A stretch of 64,000 bases of DNA from DAOUBP01 sp964474695. Lineage in GTDB: Bacteria; Chloroflexota; Anaerolineae; CG2-30-64-16. Positions within the stretch are counted from its first letter, which is position 1; each line of letters starts with the position of its first letter. The DNA lies in NCBI GenBank assembly GCA_964474695.1, contig CAYYTK010000007.1, positions 1 to 64,000 on the forward strand, read 5' to 3'. A program made the position numbers and the translations under genes. Below the pieces are notes generated by a model. That model worked only from the letters and a program-made list of their open reading frames with translations. It was not told where the DNA came from and made no database searches. Shown here one piece after another: positions 40,914 to 50,228 of the stretch.

Positions 40914-41621
40914 TTGAAGGACCCTGAATCCTCGCGCAACTGGCCGCCGAAACTTCGGCTGTTGATCTTGCTGGGTTTGGCAGTCGCGCTGATCGCGCCG
41001 CCGGTGATCTGGCGCGAGGAGCTGATGCACCTCTTTGCGAACCGGGAGCGGATTGTCGCCGAGATTCGCGCGGCCGGCGCGTGGGGGCCATTGGTGGTGA
41101 TCGGTTTGATCATCGCGCAGACCGTGGTTGCGCCGATCCCGGGCCAGATGGTCAATCTCGTGGCCGGTTATGTGTACGGTTTGGCCGCCGGCCTGCTTTA
41201 CAGTTGGTCCGGTCAGTTGTTGGGCGCGGCCTTGGCGATGGGGTTGGCCCGTGCTGCGGGTCGACCGTTGGTTGAGCGGCTGGCGCCGCGGGCTGCGTTG
41301 GATCGCCTGGATCGGCTGGCTGCCCGGCAGGGGTGGCGTTTCTTTTTTCTTGTTTTTCTGATTCCTGGCTTACCGGATGACTTATTCTGTTTTGTCGCCG
41401 GGCTGACGCGACTTCCGCTGCGGCTGCTGATCGCACTCAGCGCCACGGCCCGCCTGCCGGGACTGCTTGTCAGCGTCTGGCTGGGCGCTTATGCGGAGGA
41501 AGCACCCTGGCAGGCCTGGGCGGCTGGCGGCCTGCTGGCCGCGGTGGGATTCTGGGTGGCCTGGCGTTACGGGCAACGCATCCAGGACGCCATCTTGCAG
41601 CGCTTGTCGGGTATGGAGTGA
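40914..41621 (+). CDS. TVP38/TMEM64 family membrane protein
   Basis: This 235-aa protein has the VTT/SNARE-associated (DedA-like) pattern: VVIGLIIAQTVVAPIPGQMVNLVAGYVYG, LLGAALAMGLARAAGRPLVERL, and FLIPGLPDDLFCFVAGLT. About five membrane segments are visible. TTG 40914 follows gaagggggcaaggga; GTG 40863 would add 17 residues and is an alternative. Members scramble or transport lipids in some systems; here the role is unknown. Confidence 0.82.
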   Translation: MKDPESSRNWPPKLRLLILLGLAVALIAPPVIWREELMHLFANRERIVAEIRAAGAWGPLVVIGLIIAQTVVAPIPGQMVNLVAGYVYGLAAGLLYSWSGQLLGAALAMGLARAAGRPLVERLAPRAALDRLDRLAARQGWRFFFLVFLIPGLPDDLFCFVAGLTRLPLRLLIALSATARLPGLLVSVWLGAYAEEAPWQAWAAGGLLAAVGFWVAWRYGQRIQDAILQRLSGME

Positions 41622-41673
41622 TAGGATCAGATGGGGTGTACGGATCGTCTCGCGCAGATGGCACAAGCTGCCG

Positions 41674-42306
41674 TTACTGAACGGTAATCAGATCCTTAAG
41701 CTTATCAAAGGTTTCCGGGCCGATCCCTTTAACGCGCAGCAGGTCTTCGATCTTGCCATAGGGCCGGCCATCGATGATGCGCTGGGCCAGAGCCGGGCCG
41801 ATGCCGGGCAGGGCTTCCAACTCACTCGTCGTGGCGTAGTTGAGGTCGACGGGTTGCGCGGGGTCGGCGACTGAATCGGGTGCTGCAACCGCAGCACCCG
41901 ATTCAGCCGCCGTCGCCGAGATAGGCGGGGCAATCAGCAGGGGCACTCCTGAGTTCCGGGCGTCAGGCACACGGATTTGCATGCCATCTTGCAGGGATGC
42001 AGCCTTGTTCACCAGGTCCAGGGCTGCATCCGGGCTGGGGCCGCCCGCGGCCGCGATTGCGTCGGCAACGATGCTGCCCGGCGGCAGCGTGTAAACGCCG
42101 GGCGTGCGTACTGCTCCGATGACGTCAACATGCAAAAGCTCCGCGGTGGGGCTTGGTTTCGGCGCGGGCGTGGGCGCCTGCAGGATTTCGATGGGCTGGG
42201 CAGAAGGCCGGCGCAGCAGAAGCAGCGCCACGGCCGTGATTGCCAGACAGATCAGCGATATCCCCACGTAACCGCGCCACGATGACGCACGGCGAAGACC
42301 CTGCAT
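41674..42306 (-). CDS. ComEA-like SLBB and helix-hairpin-helix protein
   Basis: This 210-aa protein has a membrane helix (ISLICLAITAVALLLLRR), an SLBB-type domain (VDVIGAVRTPGVYTLPPGSIVADAIAAAGG, about 58-100) and a C-terminal HhH pair (LNYATTSELEALPGIGPALAQRIID and VKGIGPETFDKLKDL). ComEA binds external DNA during natural transformation. A 36-bp perfect palindrome (41871-41906) encodes part of the Ala-rich linker in frame. aaagga precedes the ATG. No comEC is nearby. Confidence 0.87.
   Translation of the reverse strand: MQGLRRASSWRGYVGISLICLAITAVALLLLRRPSAQPIEILQAPTPAPKPSPTAELLHVDVIGAVRTPGVYTLPPGSIVADAIAAAGGPSPDAALDLVNKAASLQDGMQIRVPDARNSGVPLLIAPPISATAAESGAAVAAPDSVADPAQPVDLNYATTSELEALPGIGPALAQRIIDGRPYGKIEDLLRVKGIGPETFDKLKDLITVQ
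41871..41906 (-). repeat. In-frame 16-bp inverted repeat within the ComEA linker
   Basis: ctgaatcgggtgctgc (41871-41886) pairs perfectly with gcagcacccgattcag (41891-41906) around aacc. It encodes a low-complexity linker stretch. Confidence 0.9.
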
Positions 42307-42337
42307 GGCCGCGTCCTTTGCCTGGGCGAATCCTCTT

Positions 42338-43129
42338 TCAGCCTTGTGCTTCTTCCTGTTTCTCGCTTCCGAACATCTTGGAAAATGCTTTCATGAACTC
42401 CAGCGGAACGGGGAAGAGGATCGTGGAGTTCTTTTCGACGGCGATTTCCGTCAGGGTCTGCAGATAGCGCAATTGGATCGTCGCCGGTTCGGTCGCGATC
42501 ACGTGTGCGGCCGCGGTGAGTTGCTTCGATGCCTCGAATTCGCCTTCGGCGTGGATGATCTTCGCGCGCTTCTCGCGTTCGGCTTCAGCCTGCTTCGCCA
42601 TCGCGCGTTTCAACGTATCGGGCAGCTCCACATCCTTGACCTCGACGATGCTGACCTTGATGCCCCACGGCTCGGTTTGTTCGTCGATGATCTGCTGGAG
42701 CTTCTGGTTGATCTCGTCACGGTGGATCAGGAGCTCATCCAGGTCAGATTGGCCCAAGACCGAGCGCAGACTGGTCTGCGCGATCTGCCACGTGGCGCGG
42801 CGGTAGTCCTCCACTTTGACGATGGCATGGGACGGGTCAACCACGCGGAAGTACGCCACGGCGTTCACCTTTACCGTGACATTGTCTTTGGTGATCGCCT
42901 CTTGGGCAGGGATATCGAGCGTCACCACGCGCAGGTCGACCTTCACCATCCGATCGATGATCGGGATGATGAAGAACAGGCCCGGCCCCTTGGGACCGAT
43001 GAGCCGGCCAAGCCGGAAGATGACGCCGCGCTCGTACTCCTGGACCACCTTGACGGCTGAGCTTGCAAGCGTCAACGCTGCCAGTATGATGATCCCGAAC
43101 GAAGTCAGGAAGCCGACGATCGTGTCCAT
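42338..43129 (-). CDS. Slipin / SPFH-band 7 protein
   Basis: This 263-aa protein has an N-terminal membrane segment and a band 7 domain (VVQEYERGVIFRLGRLIGPKGPG, then LRSVLGQSDLDELL), with a helical C-terminus (AEAEREKRAKIIHAEGEFEAS). Slipins scaffold membrane microdomains and often partner an NfeD-type protease; no nfeD is adjacent. ATG 43129 follows gggagag. A possible -10 (TATAAT on the minus strand at 43210-43215) lies about 80 bp upstream, without a clear -35. Confidence 0.9.
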   Translation of the reverse strand: MDTIVGFLTSFGIIILAALTLASSAVKVVQEYERGVIFRLGRLIGPKGPGLFFIIPIIDRMVKVDLRVVTLDIPAQEAITKDNVTVKVNAVAYFRVVDPSHAIVKVEDYRRATWQIAQTSLRSVLGQSDLDELLIHRDEINQKLQQIIDEQTEPWGIKVSIVEVKDVELPDTLKRAMAKQAEAEREKRAKIIHAEGEFEASKQLTAAAHVIATEPATIQLRYLQTLTEIAVEKNSTILFPVPLEFMKAFSKMFGSEKQEEAQG

Positions 43130-43277
43130 TGGTCTCTCTCCCTTTTTCAATGATAGTAGCGACATGGTGCATCGCATGGGTCCACGCGCCGTTACCGGGC
43201 ACGCTCATATTATACCGCAAGAACCCCCAGGCGAGTAACTTTGATTCACACCAACAGGGCTTGACTTCAGGGATCAT

Positions 43278-43306
43278 TTGACGGCAGATGTGAACCGTGC
43301 TATGAT
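43278..43306 (+). promoter_or_regulatory. Promoter of the glycan cluster
   Basis: TTGACG (43278-43283) and TATGAT (43301-43306) have a 17-bp spacer. The leader to 43410 contains a strong hairpin. Confidence 0.7.
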
Positions 43307-43335
43307 GCGCCCGATTTCATGCAAGGGTCACCGAA

Positions 43336-43371
43336 GCCCTCCCCTGGCGGCGTTACGCCTGTGCGGAGGGC
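43336..43371 (+). promoter_or_regulatory. Leader hairpin of the glycan cluster, possible attenuator
   Basis: gccctcc (43336-43342) pairs with ggagggc (43365-43371), with an inner ggcg/cgcc stem, and is followed by gtctatttatta. It stands between the promoter and the first gene. Confidence 0.5.
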
Positions 43372-43409
43372 GTCTATTTATTAGTGCGGGCCGGAGGCCA
43401 GCGTCTCGT

Positions 43410-44519
43410 ATGCATATTGGGATTGACGCCAGACTTGTCTATTACACGCGCGCCGGCATCGGCGAATACACGATCCGTCTGACCCAGGCGCTTGCCGCGA
43501 GATATCCGGATGATGAGTTCTGCTTGTTGCAGGATGCGCGTACGAGTCAGGCCCTGGTGGAGGCGCCCAACGTAACCATCGCGCGCACGCGGGTGCCCAG
43601 CCACCATCGCGTGGAACAGGCCCTGCTGCCCTGGGTAGCCGGGCGCCTGGGCGTCGATGTATTACACAGCCCGGACTTCATTCCACCGCGGCGCTTTCGG
43701 GGACGTTCGGTCATCACCATCCACGATTTGGGTTTTTTGATCTACCCGCATTTCCTCACCAAAGATGCAGCGCGCTACTACGGTCAAATCGATCGCGCGG
43801 TGCGCCAGGCCCATCAGATCATTGCCGTCTCGCAGAGCACGAAGAACGACCTGGTGCGCATGCTGGGCACGCCCGAAGACAAAGTCTCGGTGATCTATGA
43901 GGCGGCCGATCCGCTGTTTTGTCCCATCGATCGCGACGAGGCGTTGCGCCAGGTCAAGGCATTGTATGATGTGCCCGACGACTTCATCCTGTTTGTGAGC
44001 ACGATCGAGCCGCGCAAGAATGTGGGCGGGCTGCTGCGTGCTTATCGTAAGCTGCGAGATGATTATAAGCTGACCCCTGGGCTGGTGCTGGTGGGCGCGC
44101 CGGGCTGGCTCAGTGCTGATGTGTATACGCTGGTCGATGAGTTGGATCTTCAGCAAGATACGCATTTCCTGGGCAGGGTCGATGCCCCAGCGTTGCGCTG
44201 CCTGTATAATGCCGCGCAATGCCTGGTTCATCCGGCATTTTATGAGGGTTTCGGCTTGACGCCGCTCGAAGCGATGGCCTGCGGCACGCCGGTCATTGTC
44301 TCCAATGTTTCCAGCCTCCCGGAAGTGGTAGGTGACGCGGCGCTCCTGGTGAACCCGGAGAGCGATGAAGAGATTGAGGTGGCCCTGTGGCGCCTGTTGA
44401 CGGATCAGGAGCTCCGAACTAGCCTGCGCGCCAAGGGGTTACAGCGCGCGGCCGCGTTTTCCTGGTCGCGGGCTGCCGAACAGACCATGGCTGTCTACCG
44501 CACGGCTGTCGGCTTGTGA
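43410..44519 (+). CDS. GT4 family glycosyltransferase
   Basis: This 369-aa GT-B enzyme shows MHIGIDARLVYYTRAGIGEYT at the start, DLGFLIYP, then the C-terminal donor domain with STIEPRKNVGGLLRAY and the E-x7-E motif in FYEGFGLTPLEAMACGTPVI (near 285). It transfers a sugar from an NDP-sugar in glycan assembly. ATG 43410 has ggagg 12 bp upstream; earlier starts run through the leader hairpin. It is the first gene of a four-gene run ending at 47839. Confidence 0.88.
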   Translation: MHIGIDARLVYYTRAGIGEYTIRLTQALAARYPDDEFCLLQDARTSQALVEAPNVTIARTRVPSHHRVEQALLPWVAGRLGVDVLHSPDFIPPRRFRGRSVITIHDLGFLIYPHFLTKDAARYYGQIDRAVRQAHQIIAVSQSTKNDLVRMLGTPEDKVSVIYEAADPLFCPIDRDEALRQVKALYDVPDDFILFVSTIEPRKNVGGLLRAYRKLRDDYKLTPGLVLVGAPGWLSADVYTLVDELDLQQDTHFLGRVDAPALRCLYNAAQCLVHPAFYEGFGLTPLEAMACGTPVIVSNVSSLPEVVGDAALLVNPESDEEIEVALWRLLTDQELRTSLRAKGLQRAAAFSWSRAAEQTMAVYRTAVGL

Positions 44520-44559
44520 GCCGACAGCGCCTCGTTTTGCTTGCTCAGACAGGTACTCA

Positions 44560-45828
44560 ATGGCGCGCATCCTGATTCTCACACCGCAATTGCCCATCCC
44601 ACCCCAGGCCCTCACGGGCACGTCTCAGGGCACCACCATCCGCAACTATCACCTGATTGCCGGCCTGGCCAAGCGTCACACGATTGATTTGGTCTCGTTT
44701 CGGGCGCCGGACGATCCGGCCGAAGGGTCTGCGGAACAGGCCGCGGCGTTGGCCGCGCTGGGCGTTCACTGCCGGCGGATTATCACCGCGGCGCCACCCA
44801 TGCGCTCGCTCGGCCGGCGCGCGCTCGATACTGTGACGCGTGGGCTGCCGGATATGGCCTTGCGGCTTGCATCGTCGGAGATGCGCGAGCAGCTATCGCG
44901 CTTGTTGCGCGAAGCCGGCGGGGCGTACGACGTGATCCAGATCGAGGGCATTGAGATGGCGCCCTATGCATCGGCAGAACTGCGCCAGGGCCGGCCTGGC
45001 GCCCGACCTCCCCTCGTGGTCTTCGATGATCATAATGCCGAATACGTGCTGCAGCGCCGTGCATTTATCACGGATGTGCGCAAACCGCGGCGCTGGATTG
45101 CGGCTGCCTATTCGTTGATCCAGTGGCGCAAGCTGGCCGCCTATGAGCGCCGGGTGTGCAGGGAGGCGGATCGCGTGGTTGCGGTCTCGGAGGCGGATCG
45201 AGACGCGTTGCAGCGTCTGGCGCCCGGGCTGGAGGTTACCGTTGTGCCGAACGGCGTGGACCTGGATTTTCTTCGGCCAGGCGTAGTGCCACCCGAACCG
45301 GGTCTGCAGGCGCCGGCGCTGGTTTTCACCGGCAAGATGGATTATCGGCCGAACGTCGACGCCGTGCTGTGGTTTGTCGAGGCGGTCCTGCCTCTGATTA
45401 CTGCCGAGGCGCCGGCTGCGCACTTCTACGTGGTGGGCCAGAAGCCGCATGCGCGCCTGGCGGTTCTGGCCGATCATCCTGCCGTCACAGTCACCGGCCG
45501 CGTGCCCGATGTGCGGCCCTATATCGCTGGGGCCAGCGTCTATGTGGTGCCGCTGCGGATCGGTGGAGGCACCCGGTTGAAGGTGTTGGAGGCGATGGCG
45601 ATGGGACAGGCTATCGTGTCTACGCGGCTGGGGTGCGATGGCTTTCCGTTTGAGGATGGCCGTGAGGTGTCTTTCGCCGATGATCCGGCTGCGTTCGCAG
45701 CCAATGTCGTGAAGCTGTTGAATGATCGCGCGCGCGCGGCGGCGTTGGGGCAGCGGGCCAGGGCATACGTGGCCGCATATTACGGCTGGGACGCGATCGT
45801 GCCCCGGCTGGAGGCAGTCTACGCATGA
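44560..45828 (+). CDS. GT4 family glycosyltransferase
   Basis: This 422-aa GT-B enzyme has LTPQLPIPPQALTGTSQGTTIRNYHL at the N-terminus, FDDHNAEYVLQRR, VVPNGVDLDFL, and IGGGTRLKVLEAMAMGQAIVS with the EAM motif. It resembles glycosyltransferases linked to exopolysaccharide loci. Its end overlaps the next start in ATGA, so translation is coupled. The Shine-Dalgarno is weak (acaggtactca). Confidence 0.87.
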   Translation: MARILILTPQLPIPPQALTGTSQGTTIRNYHLIAGLAKRHTIDLVSFRAPDDPAEGSAEQAAALAALGVHCRRIITAAPPMRSLGRRALDTVTRGLPDMALRLASSEMREQLSRLLREAGGAYDVIQIEGIEMAPYASAELRQGRPGARPPLVVFDDHNAEYVLQRRAFITDVRKPRRWIAAAYSLIQWRKLAAYERRVCREADRVVAVSEADRDALQRLAPGLEVTVVPNGVDLDFLRPGVVPPEPGLQAPALVFTGKMDYRPNVDAVLWFVEAVLPLITAEAPAAHFYVVGQKPHARLAVLADHPAVTVTGRVPDVRPYIAGASVYVVPLRIGGGTRLKVLEAMAMGQAIVSTRLGCDGFPFEDGREVSFADDPAAFAANVVKLLNDRARAAALGQRARAYVAAYYGWDAIVPRLEAVYA

Positions 45829-47036
45829 GCACGCCTGGCGCTGCAGAACAGCCTGTCACCAGGTTTGTGGGCGCAATCCCTGCGCGAACACCGGCGCGGA
45901 CGCCGCGGCAGCTCCTCCGCCTGACGCTGCTGCGGGCTGCGGGCCGTTGTTATCCCCAACACAAGGCGTCCCCCGCACCGCGTTCGCTGCTCCTCATTCG
46001 CCCGGATCATCTGGGGGACGTCCTGCTTCTGACCCCGGCGCTGCATGGATTGCGCCGCGCTCTGCCCGAAGCGCGCATCACGCTGCTGATCGGCCCCTGG
46101 AGCCAGGGGGTTGTGCAGGATAACCCCGACCTGGATGCGGTCATCACTTGTCCGTTTCCCGGTTTTGAGCGCCGGGCCAAGGCTGATGCGTGGTCGCCCT
46201 ATCGTTTATTGTGGGCCCAGGCGCGCGAATTGCGTAACCGGGGTTATGACGCAGCCGTGGTGCTGCGGTTCGATCATTGGTGGGGCGCCTGGCTGGCGGC
46301 CGCGGCCGGCATCCCGCGACGCATCGGCTACGATGTTCCTGAGACGCGGCCGTTCCTGACGCACGCGCTGCCTTATGCCGCCGGCCAACATGAGGTGCTG
46401 CAAAACGCGATGCTGTTGGGGATGCTGGCCGGCGGACTGGCCGGCGCGCCCGGCCCGACGCGCTACCGCATAGCTGCCGGAGATCGGGCCTGGGCGGCGT
46501 CGTGGCTGGAGGCCGCCGGCATCGGCCCGGCAGACCGCCTGGTGGCGATCCACCCCGGCGCGGGCGCGGCGGTCAAGCAATGGCCGCTTGCGGCATGGGC
46601 CGAAACAGCCGCTACCCTGGCGGCGCAATACGGCGCGCGCATTCTGTTGACCGGCAGCCGCGACGAGCGGACGTTGACCGCTGCCATCGCGGCGCAGCTT
46701 GCCAGCCCACCGCTGGAGGCGGCAGGCCAGACGACTTTGGGCCAACTGGCAGCCTTGTACGAGCGGTGTGCGGTGGTGCTGGGCTCGGATTCCGGCCCGC
46801 TGCACCTGGCGGTGGCGGTTGGCGCGCCGACCGTTCATCTCTATGGCCCGGCGCCGGCGGCTGAGTTCGGGCCGTGGGGCGCGCCGGCCGATCACATCGT
46901 CCTGACAACCCCCTGGACCTGTGCGCCGTGTCATCGCCTGGATTGGCCTGCCCCCACGTTGGCGCAACATGCATGTATCGCCGCGATCCGGACTGAGGAC
47001 GTGCTGCAGGCCGCTGCCGCGCTGCTGCGTCGCTAA
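45825..47036 (+). CDS. GT9 family glycosyltransferase
   Basis: This 403-aa GT9 (heptosyltransferase-like) protein has LLLIRPDHLGDVLLLTPAL (near 54), AIHPGAGAAVKQWP, LTGSRDE and LGSDSGPLHLAVAVGAPTVHLYGP. GT9 enzymes add heptose to LPS in Gram-negatives. In Chloroflexota, which generally lack LPS, a different glycan is likely, so the substrate is unknown. The start overlaps the upstream stop. Confidence 0.87.
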   Translation: MSTPGAAEQPVTRFVGAIPARTPARTPRQLLRLTLLRAAGRCYPQHKASPAPRSLLLIRPDHLGDVLLLTPALHGLRRALPEARITLLIGPWSQGVVQDNPDLDAVITCPFPGFERRAKADAWSPYRLLWAQARELRNRGYDAAVVLRFDHWWGAWLAAAAGIPRRIGYDVPETRPFLTHALPYAAGQHEVLQNAMLLGMLAGGLAGAPGPTRYRIAAGDRAWAASWLEAAGIGPADRLVAIHPGAGAAVKQWPLAAWAETAATLAAQYGARILLTGSRDERTLTAAIAAQLASPPLEAAGQTTLGQLAALYERCAVVLGSDSGPLHLAVAVGAPTVHLYGPAPAAEFGPWGAPADHIVLTTPWTCAPCHRLDWPAPTLAQHACIAAIRTEDVLQAAAALLRR

Positions 47037-47053
47037 CTGTAAGGAGTTATGTA

Positions 47054-47839
47054 ATGCCATCGACACCCATGCTGACCGTCATCGAAGAGGACAAGCACTG
47101 GTGGTTTGCCAGCCGGACGCGCGCGATCCTGGCGTATCTGGACAGGTATGTTGGGCCGGGGCGCGAGTTGCGCGTGCTGGATATCGGGTGCGGTGCGGCC
47201 AATATGGCGCATCACCTGCGCCATTACGGTCACGTGGTGGGTGTGGACAACAATCAGCGGCCGCTGGAGATCGCGCGCCAGCGCGGGATGGAAGTGCGCC
47301 AGGGCGCCGCGGATGCGCTGCCGTTCGGAGCTGAGGAGTTCGACCTGATCGCGATGCTTGACACGGTGGAGCATGTCCCCGCCGAGGGGCAGGCATTCGA
47401 GGAATGCCGCCGCGTCCTGCGCAGCCCGGATCCGGCTGCGGGCCAGCCGGGCGGCCGCCTGTTGGTGACCGTGCCCGCCTTCATGTTTCTCTGGAGCCAC
47501 AACGATGTGATCAATATGCATCAGCGCCGCTACACCGTGCCGGAGCTGAAGGCAAAACTGGCGCAGCACGGCTTCAAGGTGCTGCGCGTCTCCTACAACA
47601 ACTTCTTTATCTTTCCGCTGGCTGCTGCGTTGATCCTGGTGCGCCGCGACCGCGCCGAGCCGGAGCTGGCCTCCCCGCACTTTGACGACGAGTCATACCA
47701 GGTGGAGATGGAGCCCGCATCGCCGCTGGTCAATCGCGTCCTGACCTGGGTGGGGAAGCTGGAGACCGCTCTGTTGCGCCGTATGAGCTTGCCCTTTGGC
47801 ACGTCGATCATTGCGATCGCAGAGAAAGTATCGATCTGA
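47054..47839 (+). CDS. Class I SAM-dependent methyltransferase
   Basis: This 261-aa protein has SAM-binding motif I VLDIGCGAANMAHHLR, the acidic GVDNNQ, and LIAMLDTVEHVPAEGQAF (motif post II). A C-terminal hydrophobic segment (FFIFPLAAALILV) suggests membrane association. aaggag precedes the ATG. Position in the glycan cluster suggests it modifies a polysaccharide or lipid-linked intermediate. Confidence 0.83.
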   Translation: MPSTPMLTVIEEDKHWWFASRTRAILAYLDRYVGPGRELRVLDIGCGAANMAHHLRHYGHVVGVDNNQRPLEIARQRGMEVRQGAADALPFGAEEFDLIAMLDTVEHVPAEGQAFEECRRVLRSPDPAAGQPGGRLLVTVPAFMFLWSHNDVINMHQRRYTVPELKAKLAQHGFKVLRVSYNNFFIFPLAAALILVRRDRAEPELASPHFDDESYQVEMEPASPLVNRVLTWVGKLETALLRRMSLPFGTSIIAIAEKVSI

Positions 47840-47850
47840 TTTCCCCCCAG

Positions 47851-48870
47851 CTACCAATCCAGCGCCAGCAGGCCCGCCAGGTCCTCCGCCGTATGGCCGC
47901 CGCGCACGCGCACCCGCTTCAACGCGAAGATGTCATCCAGGGTGTGCGTCGCGCCCTGCTCGGTCGACAGGCCGCCCCAGTAGTAGGCCGATCGGTAGAC
48001 GGCGATGGTCTGTGCGTCGTACTCCCCCGAAGGATAGGTAATCCAGCGCGGATGATAGCCTAAGTGCTCCTGAATCGCCTCCAGCGCCCCCAACGCGTGC
48101 CACACCAGGTACTCGGTTGTGCCTCCCTTCTGGCTCGGGATGTGATAGCGCGCGTGCGATCCGAAGTGCTGCCCGGCGGCGGACATCTGCTCGATCTGTG
48201 ACCAGGTCATGTAGCCCGGCGTTTTCGCGTTGATCACATCCGACATGATCGAGAAGTGGCCGATCATGTCGTACTTTTCGAGCAGCGGGAAGGCATTCAG
48301 GTAGTTGTCCTCGTAACCGTCATCGAAGGTCAAGATGATCGGCTTGGGCGGCAGTGAACGCCCTTGCGCCAGCGCGTAGAGCAGGTCGTCCAGCGTAATG
48401 GTTTCATAGCCGGCCTCATGCAGATACTGCAGATGGCTTTCGAAGCGTTCGGGTGTCACCGACATATCGCGGCGGTAGATGTCCGCTTCGGCGGGCGGCT
48501 CGGATATGTAGTGGTACATCAAGATCGGCACGCGCAATTCCCTGACTACGCCATCCGGGGTGGGGCCCAAGGTCGGGGTCGCAGTTGCAGTCGGGGCCTT
48601 GGTGGCGGTGGGAGTTCGAGAAGGCGTGGCCGAGGCGATCAAGGCGGTCGTGGGTGCGGCGGTCGGCGATGAGAGGGCGGCCGAGGTGGCGGCAATCGTT
48701 GCCGAAGGTTCCGGCGTGGGATTTGTGGGCAACGGCGCAGGTGTGTGGGCCGACGTCGGCGAGACTGATGGTGTAGTCTCAGCAGCGCGCGAGCAGCCAC
48801 CCAGCAGCAACAGCATCACACAGCCGGCCAGGAGCAGCCCGGCCGGCGCCTTGACCAAGGTTTTTGTCAT
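47851..48870 (-). CDS. Polysaccharide deacetylase lipoprotein
   Basis: This 339-aa protein has a lipoprotein signal (LLLLGGC, lipidated Cys near 26), a Thr/Pro/Ala linker to about 105, then a NodB domain: LMYHYIS, TFDDGYEDNYLN (metal/catalytic Asp), HARYH (metal His pair) and YPSGEYD. It deacetylates N-acetylated sugars on the cell surface. It is convergent with the methyltransferase gene, 12 bp apart. The 48871-49076 gap upstream shows no gene and no recognisable motif. Confidence 0.9.
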   Translation of the reverse strand: MTKTLVKAPAGLLLAGCVMLLLLGGCSRAAETTPSVSPTSAHTPAPLPTNPTPEPSATIAATSAALSSPTAAPTTALIASATPSRTPTATKAPTATATPTLGPTPDGVVRELRVPILMYHYISEPPAEADIYRRDMSVTPERFESHLQYLHEAGYETITLDDLLYALAQGRSLPPKPIILTFDDGYEDNYLNAFPLLEKYDMIGHFSIMSDVINAKTPGYMTWSQIEQMSAAGQHFGSHARYHIPSQKGGTTEYLVWHALGALEAIQEHLGYHPRWITYPSGEYDAQTIAVYRSAYYWGGLSTEQGATHTLDDIFALKRVRVRGGHTAEDLAGLLALDW

Positions 48871-49076
48871 CGGTAAGGATTCCGGCCAACAGGATAACCC
48901 AAGGGCTCCCGCGTGTCAAAACGTACCGCTGGTTATTCTCGGTAGGATGGTGTCGGCATCGAGCGAGGAGGGTAGCGCAGCGTTGTTTTCGAGCGCAGCA
49001 AGAATGCCTACTAACAGCGATTCTTCAGACTACGATGCCCGTCGAGGGCGGGACTGCAATTTGTCAAAAAAGGGAG

Positions 49077-49106
49077 TTGACAAATCTTGGATAGTATTGT
49101 ACTATC
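49077..49106 (+). promoter_or_regulatory. Promoter with overlapping operator palindrome for the RpiR pair
   Basis: TTGACA (49077-49082) and TACTAT (49100-49105) have a 17-bp spacer. GATAGTA-TTG-TACTATC (49090-49106) is a perfect 7-bp inverted repeat covering the -10 region. The transcript leader to 49358 is about 245 nt and holds no gene. Confidence 0.7.
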
Positions 49107-49357
49107 TGTTTGCAACTGCGAAAGATGTCATTCAGTTTGATTTCTTCAGTGAGCATAAATCCTCGTTGAGACGGCGACGTGCTGGCCGATTTTAGGTGTT
49201 ATGGCAGTGAGATCGGATTGTGCGTTGGTCGTCCATGTTGCTGATGACGTTGCATTGCGTTGCGTTCGGTCTGCAGGGGCCTATTCCGTTTGGGGCATGC
49301 GGCGCTGGCAACCGGCTCAGTGCCGAGAATTTCTTTCTTTCACTAAGGAGGTGTGGT

Positions 49358-50182
49358 GTGTTCAGGGAACAGATTCGCAAACACTATGACCACCTGTCGC
49401 GAAGTTATCGGAGAGTCGCCGATTTCATTCTCAGCGACTATCGGACTGCGGCATTCATGACTGCCGCCGCGTTGGCAGATGCTGTCGATGTAGACACGAC
49501 GACAGTGGTTCGCTTTGCTCAGCGTTTGGGTTATCCGGGCTTTCCGGAGTTGATTGAGGATATCCAGGTGCAGGTCAAGCTTGAGCTGAGCCAGACCTAT
49601 GCCAATCCCGCTGAGGAGGAAGGGCTGCACACCAAGGTGCAGGTCATGTTGGCCAGGGACCGCACTAACCTGGAGAAGGCGTTGGCCCACAATACCTTGG
49701 ATACGCTGGAGAATATCCTGGATATGCTTCGGGCCGCGCCGCGCATTGTGGTTGTGGGTGAGTCTTACGCGGCGCCGTTGGCGAAATCTTTCGCCGGCAT
49801 GCTGCGCGAGGCCGGCCTGCCGGTGATCTATGCCGAAGGCGACGTGTACGATCGCGCGGCCGCGTTGGGCCGTGTGGTGCGCAAAGAAGTCGTAATCGGC
49901 ATGACCTCCGTCGAAGGCGCGTCAGGCGTCGCGCAACTGCTGCGGTATGCGCGCAGCGAAGGGGCGATCACGCTGGCTTGCTCGCCCAGCCTCAGCAGCC
50001 AGGCGGCCAGGTCTGCCGAGCATCTGCTGTACGCTCCCGGCGAGTCGGAAGGCACCATCCCCAGTTTGACGAGCCTCTACGCGATTTGCACTGCAATCGC
50101 GCAGGCGCTGGTCGCTATGCAGCCGGAAGTGGCCGCCAAACGTACGGCGGAGATCAAGCACGCCCTGGACGCTCTCGCGTAA
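49358..50182 (+). CDS. MurR/RpiR family regulator 1
   Basis: This 274-aa protein has an N-terminal HTH_6 domain (SYRRVADFILSDYRTAAFMTAAALADAVDVDTTTVVRFAQRLGYPGFPEL) and a C-terminal SIS sugar-phosphate-binding domain (IVVVGESYAAPLAKSFAGML). RpiR proteins sense phosphosugars. GTG 49358 is preferred: AAGGAG lies 7 bp upstream, and it begins with the normal FREQIRKHYDHL. An earlier in-frame ATG (49220) would add 46 unrelated residues. The operator over its promoter suggests autoregulation. Confidence 0.88.
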   Translation: MFREQIRKHYDHLSRSYRRVADFILSDYRTAAFMTAAALADAVDVDTTTVVRFAQRLGYPGFPELIEDIQVQVKLELSQTYANPAEEEGLHTKVQVMLARDRTNLEKALAHNTLDTLENILDMLRAAPRIVVVGESYAAPLAKSFAGMLREAGLPVIYAEGDVYDRAAALGRVVRKEVVIGMTSVEGASGVAQLLRYARSEGAITLACSPSLSSQAARSAEHLLYAPGESEGTIPSLTSLYAICTAIAQALVAMQPEVAAKRTAEIKHALDALA

Positions 50183-50228
50183 TAGGTCGCTGTGCGGAGT
50201 CGGAAAGCACCTTGACAGCATCCCTGTC

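Noticed and set aside
45825..47036. Evidence for lipopolysaccharide from a GT9 heptosyltransferase
   Set aside because: GT9 enzymes also occur in organisms without LPS, and no lipid A or Kdo gene is seen in the window.
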